Shown here piece after piece: positions 1 through 8,382 of a stretch of DNA of 64,000 bases. How positions within the stretch are numbered: position 1 is the stretch's first letter; each line of letters opens with the position of its first letter. The translations under genes were made by a program, and so were the position numbers. The notes under the pieces are model-generated. The model saw only the letters and a list, made by a program, of their open reading frames with translations, ran no database searches and was not told the DNA's origin. This stretch comes from Azophilus sp965247035 (GTDB taxonomy: Bacteria; Pseudomonadota; Gammaproteobacteria; Pseudomonadales; Azotimanducaceae). Location: the NCBI GenBank assembly GCA_965247035.1, contig CBDFGJ010000001.1:806001-870000 (forward strand), in the 5' to 3' direction.

Positions 1-1248
1 GGACTATCAGACCCTAAGTTACGCACTGAAACACTTCTGGATGTTGAGAAACTGTTATCTAATCACACTACCGTGGGCTATCAAAGCCCAGTTCTTGATG
101 ATGTTGACCTGCCTGAGTCCTACAACGGCCTTGGATCAAGAAATCTAATTTTTATATTGCTTAAGCTCTTTGAATTTTTTCGCGACTTTTCTACCCGCCA
201 ACTGGAGTCGGGAATCCATCTCATCTTCATTGAAGAGCCGGAAGCGCATCTTCACCCACAGATGCAAGAGGTATTTATACGAAAAATAAATGAGATTCGT
301 GAAATGTTTGAATCGGCCTATAGCGAAGGTAATTCCTGGCCTGTACAGTTTGTGATAACGACACATTCTTCGCACATCGCGAACGAAGCATCCTTTGACG
401 CCATGAGATATTTTCTGGTTACTCCAATTGAAGAAAAGTCGCCCATTTCGCACACCAAATCTAGAGACCTCCAAACCGAGCTGATTGGAGAAAAGGATAG
501 TGTCCGTAAATTCCTTCACCAATACATGACCTTAATCCGTTGTGACCTGCTATTCGCGGACGCAGCAATTTTGATTGAAGGTACAGCAGAGCGACTCCTC
601 TTGCCCAAGATGATTGAGAAATTCGATGCAGAGCACGAGTCCAGCCTTGGGGCTCTATACCTTTCAATTATGGAAGTCGGAGGTGCCTATGCACATCTAT
701 TCTATAACCTCTTGGATTCTCTAGGACTGAAAACTCTCGTCATTACCGATCTAGATTCCACGAAAGAAACTATGAATGAACGAGATGAGAGGCGGTGGAA
801 AAAGTGCAAGGTATCCGAAGGAACGCGTTCAAGTAACACTACGATCAATCGGTGGTTTAATCCGAGCGGTGATAACAATCCAACACTGACAGATATTCAG
901 GCAAAGTCTGCCGCTGAGAAAATTACCGGGACGCGGCGCCTTGCCTACCAGATTCCTCAGGTGGAGGCTGACGCGTGTGGCCGAAGTTTTGAAGACGCCT
1001 TTATGTTGGCTAATTCCGGCAAGTTTGAAATTTTAGGCGAGACTGCGGAGGACCGGGAAGCCCAAGCATGGCAGGCTGCAAGTGAAGAAAAAAAATCTGA
1101 ATTCGCCTTAAAATATGCTATCACTGATACGGACTGGATAATCCCCCGATATATTCACGAAGGTTTGTCTTGGCTGGCATGTAGTGAGACCGGCGACTCT
1201 GACACTGAGCAACCGGAAGATCCATCAGAGGAGTCTCCTGATGCCTGA
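1..1248 (+). CDS. OLD-family ATP-dependent endonuclease, GajA-like (5' end outside window)
   Basis: The reading frame is open from base 1, so the N-terminal ATP-binding part with Walker A lies outside the window. What remains shows the second half of an ABC-type ATPase (FIEEPEAHLHPQ as Walker B/D-loop, then the H-loop-like VITTHSSHIANEA), followed by a TOPRIM nuclease domain (acidic motif LIEGTAE, then the D-x-D motif ITDLDS). This is the OLD/GajA architecture. GajA proteins nick DNA and are controlled by nucleotides; that role here is inferred from the family. The stop codon overlaps the start of a UvrD-like helicase by 8 bases, the pairing that defines Gabija. The GTG at 73 is an internal codon and not a believable start. 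A plain OLD nuclease outside Gabija is the alternative. Confidence 0.82.
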   Translation, partial: GLSDPKLRTETLLDVEKLLSNHTTVGYQSPVLDDVDLPESYNGLGSRNLIFILLKLFEFFRDFSTRQLESGIHLIFIEEPEAHLHPQMQEVFIRKINEIREMFESAYSEGNSWPVQFVITTHSSHIANEASFDAMRYFLVTPIEEKSPISHTKSRDLQTELIGEKDSVRKFLHQYMTLIRCDLLFADAAILIEGTAERLLLPKMIEKFDAEHESSLGALYLSIMEVGGAYAHLFYNLLDSLGLKTLVITDLDSTKETMNERDERRWKKCKVSEGTRSSNTTINRWFNPSGDNNPTLTDIQAKSAAEKITGTRRLAYQIPQVEADACGRSFEDAFMLANSGKFEILGETAEDREAQAWQAASEEKKSEFALKYAITDTDWIIPRYIHEGLSWLACSETGDSDTEQPEDPSEESPDA

Positions 1249-2977
1249 GGCTGCCACATTAAGTCCTGCCGAAGTTGCGGCGCAAAAGGCACTAGATCAA
1301 ATGTTCCAGTGCATTCAGGACCGAAAAAACTTCCGATTAGAGGCAGGAGCGGGGGCTGGAAAAACCTATTCGCTGGTCAAAGCGTTGCAACGGATCATTA
1401 AAGAAGAGGGTGCCCAATTGATTCGTCGACACCAAAAGGTTGCATGTATCACTTACACAAACGTCGCAACCGACGAGGTAATCAAGCGAACCGATGGGCA
1501 TCCTGCCATCCATGCATCGACCATCCATTCGTTCTGTTGGGAACTCTGCAAAAATTTCCAACCATTTCTTAGACAGAAAGTGCTCAGTATTGACAAACTG
1601 AACAGGCAGATCGAAGAAGCAGGAGGAATTGGGGGGCAACGAGTCGGTTATGAATTGGGGTATCGCCGAGTAGACGATTCCGAGATTCTACTTCACCACG
1701 ACGATGTGTTGAAGCTCATGGCTTCACTGCTTGAGTATCCAAAGTTTCAAAGAATCCTCACTGATCGGTTTCCCGTACTCTTCATCGACGAATATCAGGA
1801 TACGGACGCAGAATTAGCCAAGAGCTTGGTTCAGAACTTCATAGAACCAAAAAAAGGACCTCTGATTGGATTGTTCGGCGACAGTTGGCAACGGATTTAT
1901 AGAACAGGCGCGGGAATCATTAAGCATGATAATCTGCAACCAATTGGAAAGGAAGCAAACTTTCGTTCAGTTCCCAACATCGTAATGGTCTTGAATAAAA
2001 TTCGTCCTGAGTTGCGCCAGTACGTAAGTGATCCTTCAGCTACGGGGACAGCGAAGGTCTACCATTCGAATAATTTTGCAGGCCAGCGACAGACCGGGGG
2101 ACACTGGAAGGGCGATCTTCCAGGCGATGTTGTGCATGCTTACCTGGAGGCGCTCCGCAAATCTCTTGAGATTTCCGGTTGGGATTTCTCGCCACAGGAA
2201 ACAAAGATTCTGATGCTCACCCACAAAGTTCTCGCGGCAGAACAAAATTACCAGCAAATCCTCGACACCTTTGAGTTCAATGACTCTCTCATTCGGAAAG
2301 AAGATCCGCACATAGCATTTTTTGTGGACACAATTGAGCCAGCATGTTCCGCCTTTACTGCTGGAAAGTTTGGACAGATGTTTTTGGCAATTGGGAGAAG
2401 AATGGGACACTTGGCAAATGCGGAAGATAAACAAGGATGGGCGCAAGATATGCAACGCTTGGTGGATCTCCGCGAAACTGGAACTATCGGCGAGGTCATT
2501 GACCTTCTTAAGAAAACTCACAGACCACGTCTTCCAGATGCGGTATTGCGCACTGAAAAGAAGCTCGCTGAAGCAGAACGAGAAGACATTGATGATTCTC
2601 GGATATTACGGCAAATCGAAAAACTGAAGTTACTACCGTATTCTGAGCTAATCTTACTCGCAGAGTTTATTAATGATCATACGCCATTCTCAACCAAGCA
2701 CGGCGTAAAAGGAGCTGAATTTGAGAATGTGTTAGTTGTGCTTGGACGAGGCTGGAACCAATACAACTGGAACCAATTTTTAGAGTGGGCTCAAAATGGT
2801 TGCCCAAACGGCAAGAAGGACAGTTACAAGCGCAACCGCAACCTTTTTTACGTTTGTTGTTCTCGACCACGAACAAATTTAGTATTACTGTTTACACAGT
2901 ATCTTTCACCAATCGCTCTGAGCACTCTGGAGGCATGGTTTGATGCCGAAAACGTTTCCGCTTTTAACCCAACCTGA
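1241..2977 (+). CDS. UvrD/Rep-like superfamily 1 helicase, GajB-like
   Basis: A 578-residue superfamily 1 DNA helicase. Walker A (GAGAGKT) is at about residues 36-42, Walker B is LFIDEYQDT, motif III is GDSWQRIYR, and the C-terminal helicase motifs are TKHGVKGAEFENVLVV and NLFYVCCSRPRTNLVLL. I chose ATG 1241 because GAGGAG sits eight bases upstream and it overlaps the nuclease stop by 8 bases, giving translational coupling. A longer frame from 1184 would read far into the upstream gene. In Gabija the helicase GajB works with GajA to degrade phage DNA. It is somewhat longer than typical GajB, so a related nuclease-helicase pair remains possible. Confidence 0.85.
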   Translation: MPEAATLSPAEVAAQKALDQMFQCIQDRKNFRLEAGAGAGKTYSLVKALQRIIKEEGAQLIRRHQKVACITYTNVATDEVIKRTDGHPAIHASTIHSFCWELCKNFQPFLRQKVLSIDKLNRQIEEAGGIGGQRVGYELGYRRVDDSEILLHHDDVLKLMASLLEYPKFQRILTDRFPVLFIDEYQDTDAELAKSLVQNFIEPKKGPLIGLFGDSWQRIYRTGAGIIKHDNLQPIGKEANFRSVPNIVMVLNKIRPELRQYVSDPSATGTAKVYHSNNFAGQRQTGGHWKGDLPGDVVHAYLEALRKSLEISGWDFSPQETKILMLTHKVLAAEQNYQQILDTFEFNDSLIRKEDPHIAFFVDTIEPACSAFTAGKFGQMFLAIGRRMGHLANAEDKQGWAQDMQRLVDLRETGTIGEVIDLLKKTHRPRLPDAVLRTEKKLAEAEREDIDDSRILRQIEKLKLLPYSELILLAEFINDHTPFSTKHGVKGAEFENVLVVLGRGWNQYNWNQFLEWAQNGCPNGKKDSYKRNRNLFYVCCSRPRTNLVLLFTQYLSPIALSTLEAWFDAENVSAFNPT

Positions 2978-2997
2978 TCCTCATGCCCCCCCCACCA

Positions 2998-3475
2998 CCC
3001 ACAATGGCCGCCAAAGAAGCTACTGCCCGCGTTAAGATAGACCAACATCTCAAAGAAGCCGGATGGCGTTTTTTCGACGATGAAAACGGTGCAGCCAACA
3101 TTCGTCTCGAATCCAACACCAAAATCACTTCCCAGGAACTGGGTGGCATGGATGAAAATTTCGAGGAAACTACAAACGGCTACATCAACTTCCTTCTCCT
3201 CGATTCAAAAGGATTTCCGTTTATTGTTCTCGAAGCAAAATCTGAAGATAAAAATCTATTAGTCGGCAAGGAGCAAGCACGAAGATATGCCCGCTCCGAA
3301 AACTGTCGTTTCGTTATTCTCTCAAACGGCAACCTGCACTACTTCTGGGATCTCGAGCGTGGCAACCCATACCTCATCACCACTTTCCCAAAGCCGACCT
3401 CCGTCCTCGACTATGCGAAAATCGAACCCAATCCCACGAAACTCGTCGAAGAGGAAATCGACGACGACTACATCG
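2998..3475 (+). repeat. Direct repeat copy 1 (hsdR 5' region)
   Basis: About 480 bases match the start of hsdR at 19761-20238 in the same orientation, with clear identity at the DNA and protein level (for example the shared stretches encoding LLLDSKGFPFIVLEAKSEDKN and NGNLHYFWDLERGNPYL). The two copies bracket about 16.8 kb of defence genes. Confidence 0.8.
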
Positions 3476-3720
3476 CCGCCACTCTCATTGACTGGAAAGA
3501 AGAAGAAAAACTCAGCCGCATCATCGAGCACGCCGAAATCGCGAAGAACGATTACAACATCTCGCCGAGCCACTACATCTACACCAGACTACGCCGAAAC
3601 CTACCGGCCCATCGCGAAGATCGTTGTGAAACTGAACGTCATTGAAGCCGAAGCGCGAGAGATGGCGAGGCCGTGAAGGAGATTCTGGAGAAGATCGGAG
3701 TGTGCGACTCATTCTCGACT
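3004..3720 (+). pseudogene. Chimeric type I restriction scrap: hsdR 5' end joined to hsdM 3' end
   Basis: The first 155 or so codons (MAAKEATARVKID...) are a near-copy of the N-terminal nuclease domain of the intact HsdR at 19767, including the catalytic-like spacing D...EAK. At about 3475 the reading switches to sequence typical of an HsdM C-terminus (DWKEEEKLSRIIEHAEI, KNDYNISPSHYIYT). The frame then breaks, and YRPIAKIVVKLNVIEAEAR and KEILEKIG continue in two other frames. The object is a deletion remnant of an earlier type I locus that lost most of hsdR and most of hsdM. Its HsdM end is not from the fused HsdM-HsdS at 22315, which lacks this tail. Confidence 0.8.
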
Positions 3721-3818
3721 GAAACTGCAACACGCATACGACTTCTGCGGTCCAATAAAGATACATACGTGTTTACTGGCAGGGATTTCAGATTCGGCCT
3801 GCTATTCCGAAAAATATC

Positions 3819-3846
3819 TTGCTAATGACTGAATGATGACTATAAT
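3819..3846 (+). promoter_or_regulatory. Promoter of the adenine methylase, likely leaderless, with C-box-like half sites
   Basis: TTGCTA (3819-3824), a 16-base spacer and a perfect TATAAT (3841-3846) precede the methylase ATG at 3856. Transcription would begin about seven bases after the -10 box, leaving almost no leader, and no Shine-Dalgarno sequence is visible. The words GACTGAATGAT (3827-3837) and GACTATAAT (3838-3846) resemble the half sites of the C-box upstream of the C-protein gene, so the C protein may also repress this promoter. The second point is inference. Confidence 0.6.
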
Positions 3847-3855
3847 ACTCATTTA

Positions 3856-5547
3856 ATGAATCACCTGACAGCCAAAGCCCAGAAATCACGGGGTGCTCAT
3901 TATACGCCTCCTGAACTTGCTCAATTCCTTGCGCGGCAAGTCGTTGCGGCTTGGTTTGCTGATAGAACTGTTGAACATAAAGCGAAGATAGATATTCTCG
4001 ATCCCGCGGTTGGGGGAGGCGAACTCCTAGAGGCAATTCTGTCAGAGGTGCCAACAAAGACACACCATTTCGTATCCATTCGAGGAATGGATAGTGACCC
4101 GGTTGCAGTTACAAACGCGCGACGCCGTCTTGGATCACTGTCAAGTAAAGTCGAGATCGTTGAAGGAGATTTCTTGGATAAACTGACAGGAGTAGAACCT
4201 GACTTTTTTACTGAAGTAGATTCAGCAGAGCTCGCTGATATAGTAATCGCGAACCCCCCCTACGTTCGAACTCAAGTTCTTGGATCCCACAAGGCCCAAG
4301 CATTGGCTCAGAAATTCTCCCTTCGGGGGAGGGTTGATCTTAGCTTCCCATTTGTGCTCGGAATAATTGAAATTCTTCGGTCTGGCGGGGTTGCAGGAAT
4401 CATTACCTCAAATCGTTTTCTTTCCACCCGCGCAGGTTCATCCCTTAGATCTCGGCTACGCGACACTGTTGATGTATTGCATATTTGGGATCTTGGGGAC
4501 ACAAGGCTGTTTGATGCGGCTGTCCTGCCCTGCGTTCTTCTAATTAAGAAAATTAGCCCGAAGAAGAAAACGCTGTTTACATCAGTTTACAGCGTAAGCT
4601 CCAAAGAAAAGCGCGCGGAACCTATCAAACTGTTTTCGTTTCTGTCAACAAACTCCGAAGGTGTTATAGACTTAGGTAGCTCGGAGTCCCGATACGAGGT
4701 AAAGCGGGGCATTCTTCAAATATCCAAAAACGGAGGGGATGTTTGGAAACTTCGCAACAGGAAGAGTAATCTTTGGACGCAGACTGTAACCGCCAGCACA
4801 TGGAAGAGAATCGGTGATATCACAAAAGTTCGAGTTGGCGTAAAAACCACATCTGATAGTGTTTTTATTAGGAAAGACTGGAACTCAGAATGCTGTAATT
4901 GTCTTCCCGAAACGCTTAAGCCTATCATTACTCACCATCTCGCCAATCGATTTAGGGGTCTAGATCCGGTGAATAAAATCCTATACACCCATGAGACTCG
5001 AAATGGGAGGAAACAGGCTTTAGAATTAAAAAATGTTCCAAATGCGGCGAGATACTTGGAAAAATATCGGCAGAAGTTAGAGGACAGAAAATACGTAACG
5101 GATGCTGGTCGGGAATGGTTCGAAATTTGGGTGCCTCAGGATCCTGAATCTTGGGAATTTCCGAAAATCGTTTTCAAAGACATTGCCGAAAAACCAACAT
5201 TTTGGCTTGATTTGGATGGCAATGTAGTTAACGGAGATTGCTATTGGTTCACCTTGGGAGAAGAGCTCACAGATATCTACTGGTTGACCCTCGGAGTGTT
5301 TAATTCGCATTTCATAGAAAACTTCTATGACTCCCATTTCGCAAACAAACTATATTCGGGACGAAGAAGATTCATGACTCAATATGTTTCTGAATTCCCG
5401 CTTCCAAACCCAAAAAGCGACGTGGCTTCTAAAATCGTGGGTATATCGAAAGAATTGTATGCCGCTCCGGATCTCGAACAGAGTTTGATTGCCGACCTTA
5501 ATCGTCTAGTCGTTGAATCGTTTGGGTTACCGGTCGAAGAAGTCTGA
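3856..5547 (+). CDS. Type II N6-adenine DNA methyltransferase
   Basis: A 563-residue adenine-N6 methylase. SAM motif I is ILDPAVGGGELL (about residues 44-55), and the catalytic motif IV is NPPY (about 133-136, IVIANPPYVRTQ). The long C-terminal part resembles the TaqI-type target-recognition domain (for example PQDPESWEFPKIVFKDIAEKPTFWLD and NKLYSGRRRFMTQYVSEFPLP). It protects host DNA from the nuclease encoded convergently at 5527-6561; the two genes overlap at their 3' ends by 21 bases. It appears to be a separate methylase, because the nuclease motif is in the partner and no PD-(D/E)xK domain is fused here. The recognition sequence cannot be read from the protein. Confidence 0.9.
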   Translation: MNHLTAKAQKSRGAHYTPPELAQFLARQVVAAWFADRTVEHKAKIDILDPAVGGGELLEAILSEVPTKTHHFVSIRGMDSDPVAVTNARRRLGSLSSKVEIVEGDFLDKLTGVEPDFFTEVDSAELADIVIANPPYVRTQVLGSHKAQALAQKFSLRGRVDLSFPFVLGIIEILRSGGVAGIITSNRFLSTRAGSSLRSRLRDTVDVLHIWDLGDTRLFDAAVLPCVLLIKKISPKKKTLFTSVYSVSSKEKRAEPIKLFSFLSTNSEGVIDLGSSESRYEVKRGILQISKNGGDVWKLRNRKSNLWTQTVTASTWKRIGDITKVRVGVKTTSDSVFIRKDWNSECCNCLPETLKPIITHHLANRFRGLDPVNKILYTHETRNGRKQALELKNVPNAARYLEKYRQKLEDRKYVTDAGREWFEIWVPQDPESWEFPKIVFKDIAEKPTFWLDLDGNVVNGDCYWFTLGEELTDIYWLTLGVFNSHFIENFYDSHFANKLYSGRRRFMTQYVSEFPLPNPKSDVASKIVGISKELYAAPDLEQSLIADLNRLVVESFGLPVEEV

Positions 5548-6561
5548 CGGCAGGGGAATCTGCAATTTTTTGTTGAGGACTTTGCCCCCAAATTGGGGGA
5601 AGCGTCCGAAGAAATCTTGTCCAGTAGTGAGATAAAAGTGATTGATTTTTACTCGGTCTCCGTCCGTGTCACCGTGGAATAAAGCATATCTAATATCGCA
5701 GTGGCGGATCGTGACGCCTTCAATAGTGATCCCATCTAGTGGATTGACACTGGATGGAAGAACGAGTCCCAAATCAATCGTAGGACTAGTCTGGAGTTTA
5801 ACCTCGAGCAATTGATTACGCACATCGGGAAAGCGGCCGTTATCGGCATAACTATTGTATCCGAGTCGTTCGCAAACAAGACGGTGGAGGGCTGCTCCCC
5901 GATTACGCTCCTGATCCAAGCCCGCGTCGTCAAATTCTTCGCCAACCAAATTCTTGAGTGCTTCAAATACTTGCTTAATCGGAACTAGGCTTCCAATGGT
6001 GGGTAAATCAGTTGGGCTACTAGGCGAGTTTTCGTACACGCGTCTAAAGTTGAATAATGGTAAGAGAATGTCCGTATCGCTCGCCGAAATTAGTTCTGTG
6101 GAAACTCCGATATTTGGATCAAGGCGGGCTTGATATTTTTGAGTTAGCGCCCCTGTTGTATCAAGAAGACCGAGGTCCGCTCCCGTGATGACACGCACCC
6201 TTGAAACCCGTCCATCATCGGCTTGGCGAATGATTACGTAGCGACGAATTTGATCAAGTTCGTCGTTCCAAATCTGTAGATTGTTCGCTTTTTGAACATA
6301 CTTGTCAAAATTCTGGCCTACGAATCGTGGCTTTGTCTTTTTGAAGGATTGAGGAACAGGATAGCCAAGTGCTCGGCATATGTCTTGGTTGACTGCCTTT
6401 GACCGTGTTCGCAGCGCCATATTCCCGTAGTCGTTTCCTATCAAAGCCTCTTCCAAAATCCGCTCAAGTTTTTTCGCAGGAATCAGAAGATCTGGTTGAC
6501 TTGGGGGAATCGGGTCGTAGATTGTTAGGCCGCTGTTTGCTATTCTGGTTCTTGTGCTCAT
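5527..6561 (-). CDS. Type II restriction endonuclease, PD-(D/E)xK
   Basis: A 344-residue protein with no family name I recognise from overall sequence, but with a clean nuclease signature: PD at 245-246 followed by E253-V-K255 (GRFPDVRNQLLEVK). It lies downstream of and overlaps the C-protein gene by 4 bases (ATGA), and converges on an adenine methylase gene. That arrangement is the standard one for C-controlled type II systems, so it is called the restriction enzyme. Expression would depend on the C protein through the shared promoter. Confidence 0.85.
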   Translation of the reverse strand: MSTRTRIANSGLTIYDPIPPSQPDLLIPAKKLERILEEALIGNDYGNMALRTRSKAVNQDICRALGYPVPQSFKKTKPRFVGQNFDKYVQKANNLQIWNDELDQIRRYVIIRQADDGRVSRVRVITGADLGLLDTTGALTQKYQARLDPNIGVSTELISASDTDILLPLFNFRRVYENSPSSPTDLPTIGSLVPIKQVFEALKNLVGEEFDDAGLDQERNRGAALHRLVCERLGYNSYADNGRFPDVRNQLLEVKLQTSPTIDLGLVLPSSVNPLDGITIEGVTIRHCDIRYALFHGDTDGDRVKINHFYLTTGQDFFGRFPQFGGKVLNKKLQIPLPSDFFDR

Positions 6562-6788
6562 TCGAATGGAAGGTTTTGGGTTAGAACCGCAACATCGCTT
6601 CCGAGTGCTTGAGCTATCCGGCAGAGCATCGAGAACGTAATATTGCGCTCACCTCGCTCAATTCCTCCTATGTAGGAGCGGTCAATACTCGCCTCGTGAG
6701 AGAGATCTTCCTGCGTCCAACCTTTGGCTTTACGGGCGTCGCGGATTGTCTCACCAAGGATTTTCAGGCTTTTGCGGAATTCAGACAT
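6558..6788 (-). CDS. Restriction-modification controller (C) protein, XRE-type HTH
   Basis: A 76-residue protein that is almost entirely a helix-turn-helix domain (LGETIRDARKAKGWTQEDLS, then DRSYIGGIERGERNITFSML). The size, sequence and position directly upstream of the restriction gene are those of C proteins. These act as a timing switch by binding two dimer sites upstream of their own gene: low levels activate the C-R operon and high levels repress it. A C-box match lies 20-50 bases upstream of the start codon. Confidence 0.9.
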   Translation of the reverse strand: MSEFRKSLKILGETIRDARKAKGWTQEDLSHEASIDRSYIGGIERGERNITFSMLCRIAQALGSDVAVLTQNLPFE

Positions 6789-6807
6789 GCTGGAACTGTG
6801 CCTGAAT

Positions 6808-6838
6808 GAGGACTAATGATCCACGGACTATGATGCCC
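6808..6838 (-). promoter_or_regulatory. C-box operator of the C-R operon
   Basis: On the minus strand the core reads ATAGTCCGTGGAT followed by CATTAGTC. This strongly resembles the known C-box pattern of the PvuII/Esp1396I group, where two AGTC-type half-site pairs are separated by a CGTG linker. It ends 20 bases before the C-protein ATG at 6788, the expected place for an activator/repressor switch. Confidence 0.75.
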
Positions 6839-6935
6839 ATTGCGCTGGGCTAATTTTGGCATTTGAGCGATGAACCCATAATGACGCTGCCGATTCTCGA
6901 CAGCCTAAGTTTCTACATCTTCTTTTTTTGAAACG

Positions 6936-7091
6936 GTGAAATTCAATCTAGGCTACGCCGAGGTCGAGGGAACGTTGCTCGGGCAGTTCCGCCATATCCA
7001 CCCCGACATCTACGGCAACCGGGGTCTCGTCGAACACCTGCGTAACCGCGGCAAATTTTTTATACCGGTAAAAATCGCGAGCGTGATTTAA
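6936..7091 (+). CDS. Short ORF of unknown function
   Basis: A GTG-initiated frame of 51 residues beginning VKFNLGYAEVEGTLLGQF and ending FFIPVKIASVI. The pattern (strand, G-T-L turn, R-x-x-D segment, then FIPV) looks like a small beta-rich domain and not random coding. It lies between the type II system and a truncated dioxygenase gene, so it may itself be a scrap of a longer gene. I could not assign it. No clear ribosome binding site was seen. Confidence 0.3.
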   Translation: MKFNLGYAEVEGTLLGQFRHIHPDIYGNRGLVEHLRNRGKFFIPVKIASVI

Positions 7092-7190
7092 TTCTTATCA
7101 ATTGCGCCGACCCGACAAAAACGTTCACGAAATTACCGAGGAGTAGGCATTGACGACTCGCGGTGAAAATTCGAACCAAAGCCAACAGCC

Positions 7191-8237
7191 CCCTTCGTCA
7201 ATTCGTGCCCGCACCGAGGCATGCAGTTCTGCGACGCCGGCTCCAAAGGCGGCGGCAAGCAGTTCCTGCGCTGCCCGTTCCACGGCATGTCTTGGCACTT
7301 GAATGGGGATCTGCGCGAAATACCCTGCCGCTGGGACTTCCCCCATGTGAACGAGACCAATTTCCGCTTGACGAAGGTGCCCTGCGATGTCTGGGCTGGT
7401 TTCGTCTTCATCAACTTAGACCGCAACGCCGAGCCATTGCACGACTATTTGGAGGTGATGCCTGAGCACTTCAGCGCTTGGAATTTCGGCGAACGGTATG
7501 TGGCCCTGCACATGGAGAAGGAGCTGCTGGGCAATTGGAAGATGTGCATGGAGGGCTTCATGGAGGCGTTCCATGTGCTGGCCACCCATCCGGAAGGCTT
7601 GCGGCTTTCCGGCTGGGCCAACACCCAGTACGACATTTTCGGTCGCCACGTCACGCGCTTCTACCAGCTTCTCTCCAACGGCAACCCGCACTACGGCAAG
7701 GAACTTTCCCAATCGGAGTTGTTCGAGGCCATGGGCTACGACGACAAGGCCTTGCCGAATGGCACGACCGCCCGGCAAGGCCATGCGGACATCCTGCGCC
7801 AGAGCTTTGGCGAAAAGTTGGACGTGGACCTTTCCGGCGAGACCAACAGCAAGATGCTGGACTCGGTTGAGTACCATGTATTTCCGAATGCCTGTTTTTT
7901 CCCTGGCATCGCCATTCCGTTGATCTATCGGTTCCGCCCCCGGACGGTGGACACCTGCATCCACGAAATCCTGCTGCTTCACCCTGTGCCGGAGAACGGC
8001 CCACGGCCGGCGCCAGCGGAGGTGGTCAAGCTCAAGTTGGATGATTCCTACACCACCGCTAAGGGCTTTGAGACCAACCGCTTGGCTCATGTGCTCGATC
8101 AAGACACCAACAACTTCAAGCGCCAGCACGCCGGCATCAGGGCGTCATTGAAGACCGGGGAGACCTTGGGCAACTATCAGGAGGCCCGCATCCGTCGGTT
8201 CCACAAGACGCTAGACGAGTACATGGCGCAGCCCTGA
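7191..8237 (+). pseudogene. Rieske-type aromatic ring-hydroxylating dioxygenase, alpha subunit, 5'-truncated
   Basis: The frame encodes most of a ring-hydroxylating oxygenase alpha subunit. The second half of the Rieske cluster motif is present (CPFHGMSWH near the start of the ATG frame), and the first half (C-P-H-R-G, bases 7206-7220) lies upstream of the first ATG (7221). There is no usable start codon between that motif and an in-frame TGA at 7164. About 90 N-terminal residues usual in the family are missing. The catalytic domain has the expected region NWKMCMEGFMEAFHVLATHPE (iron-ligand motif). It is likely nonfunctional because a protein started at 7221 would lack two of the four iron-sulfur ligands. 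Confidence 0.75.
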
Positions 8238-8310
8238 GGCCACGTTGAAGCCGGTGCCGGCGCGGTCTGATTGAAAGGCGGTTTGCAAGCCCTCCACCGA
8301 CGAACGGTCT

Positions 8311-8342
8311 GATGATGCTGGCTGGGCTGTGATAGCATCATT
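8311..8342. promoter_or_regulatory. Inverted repeat upstream of the cytosine methylase
   Basis: GATGATGCT (8311-8319) and AGCATCATT (8334-8342) form an imperfect dyad, followed at once by a second small dyad (GGTCT-TTC-AGACC). The pair sits 40-70 bases before the GTG start at 8383 and could be an operator or a transcript hairpin. No regulator gene is adjacent, so its function is only a suggestion. Confidence 0.35.
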
Positions 8343-8382
8343 GGTCTTTCAGACCACACATCAGCCAATGGACGGAGGTTAG

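Noticed and set aside
7416..8129. A 237-codon minus-strand frame
   Set aside because: Antisense to the Rieske dioxygenase remnant; no motif.
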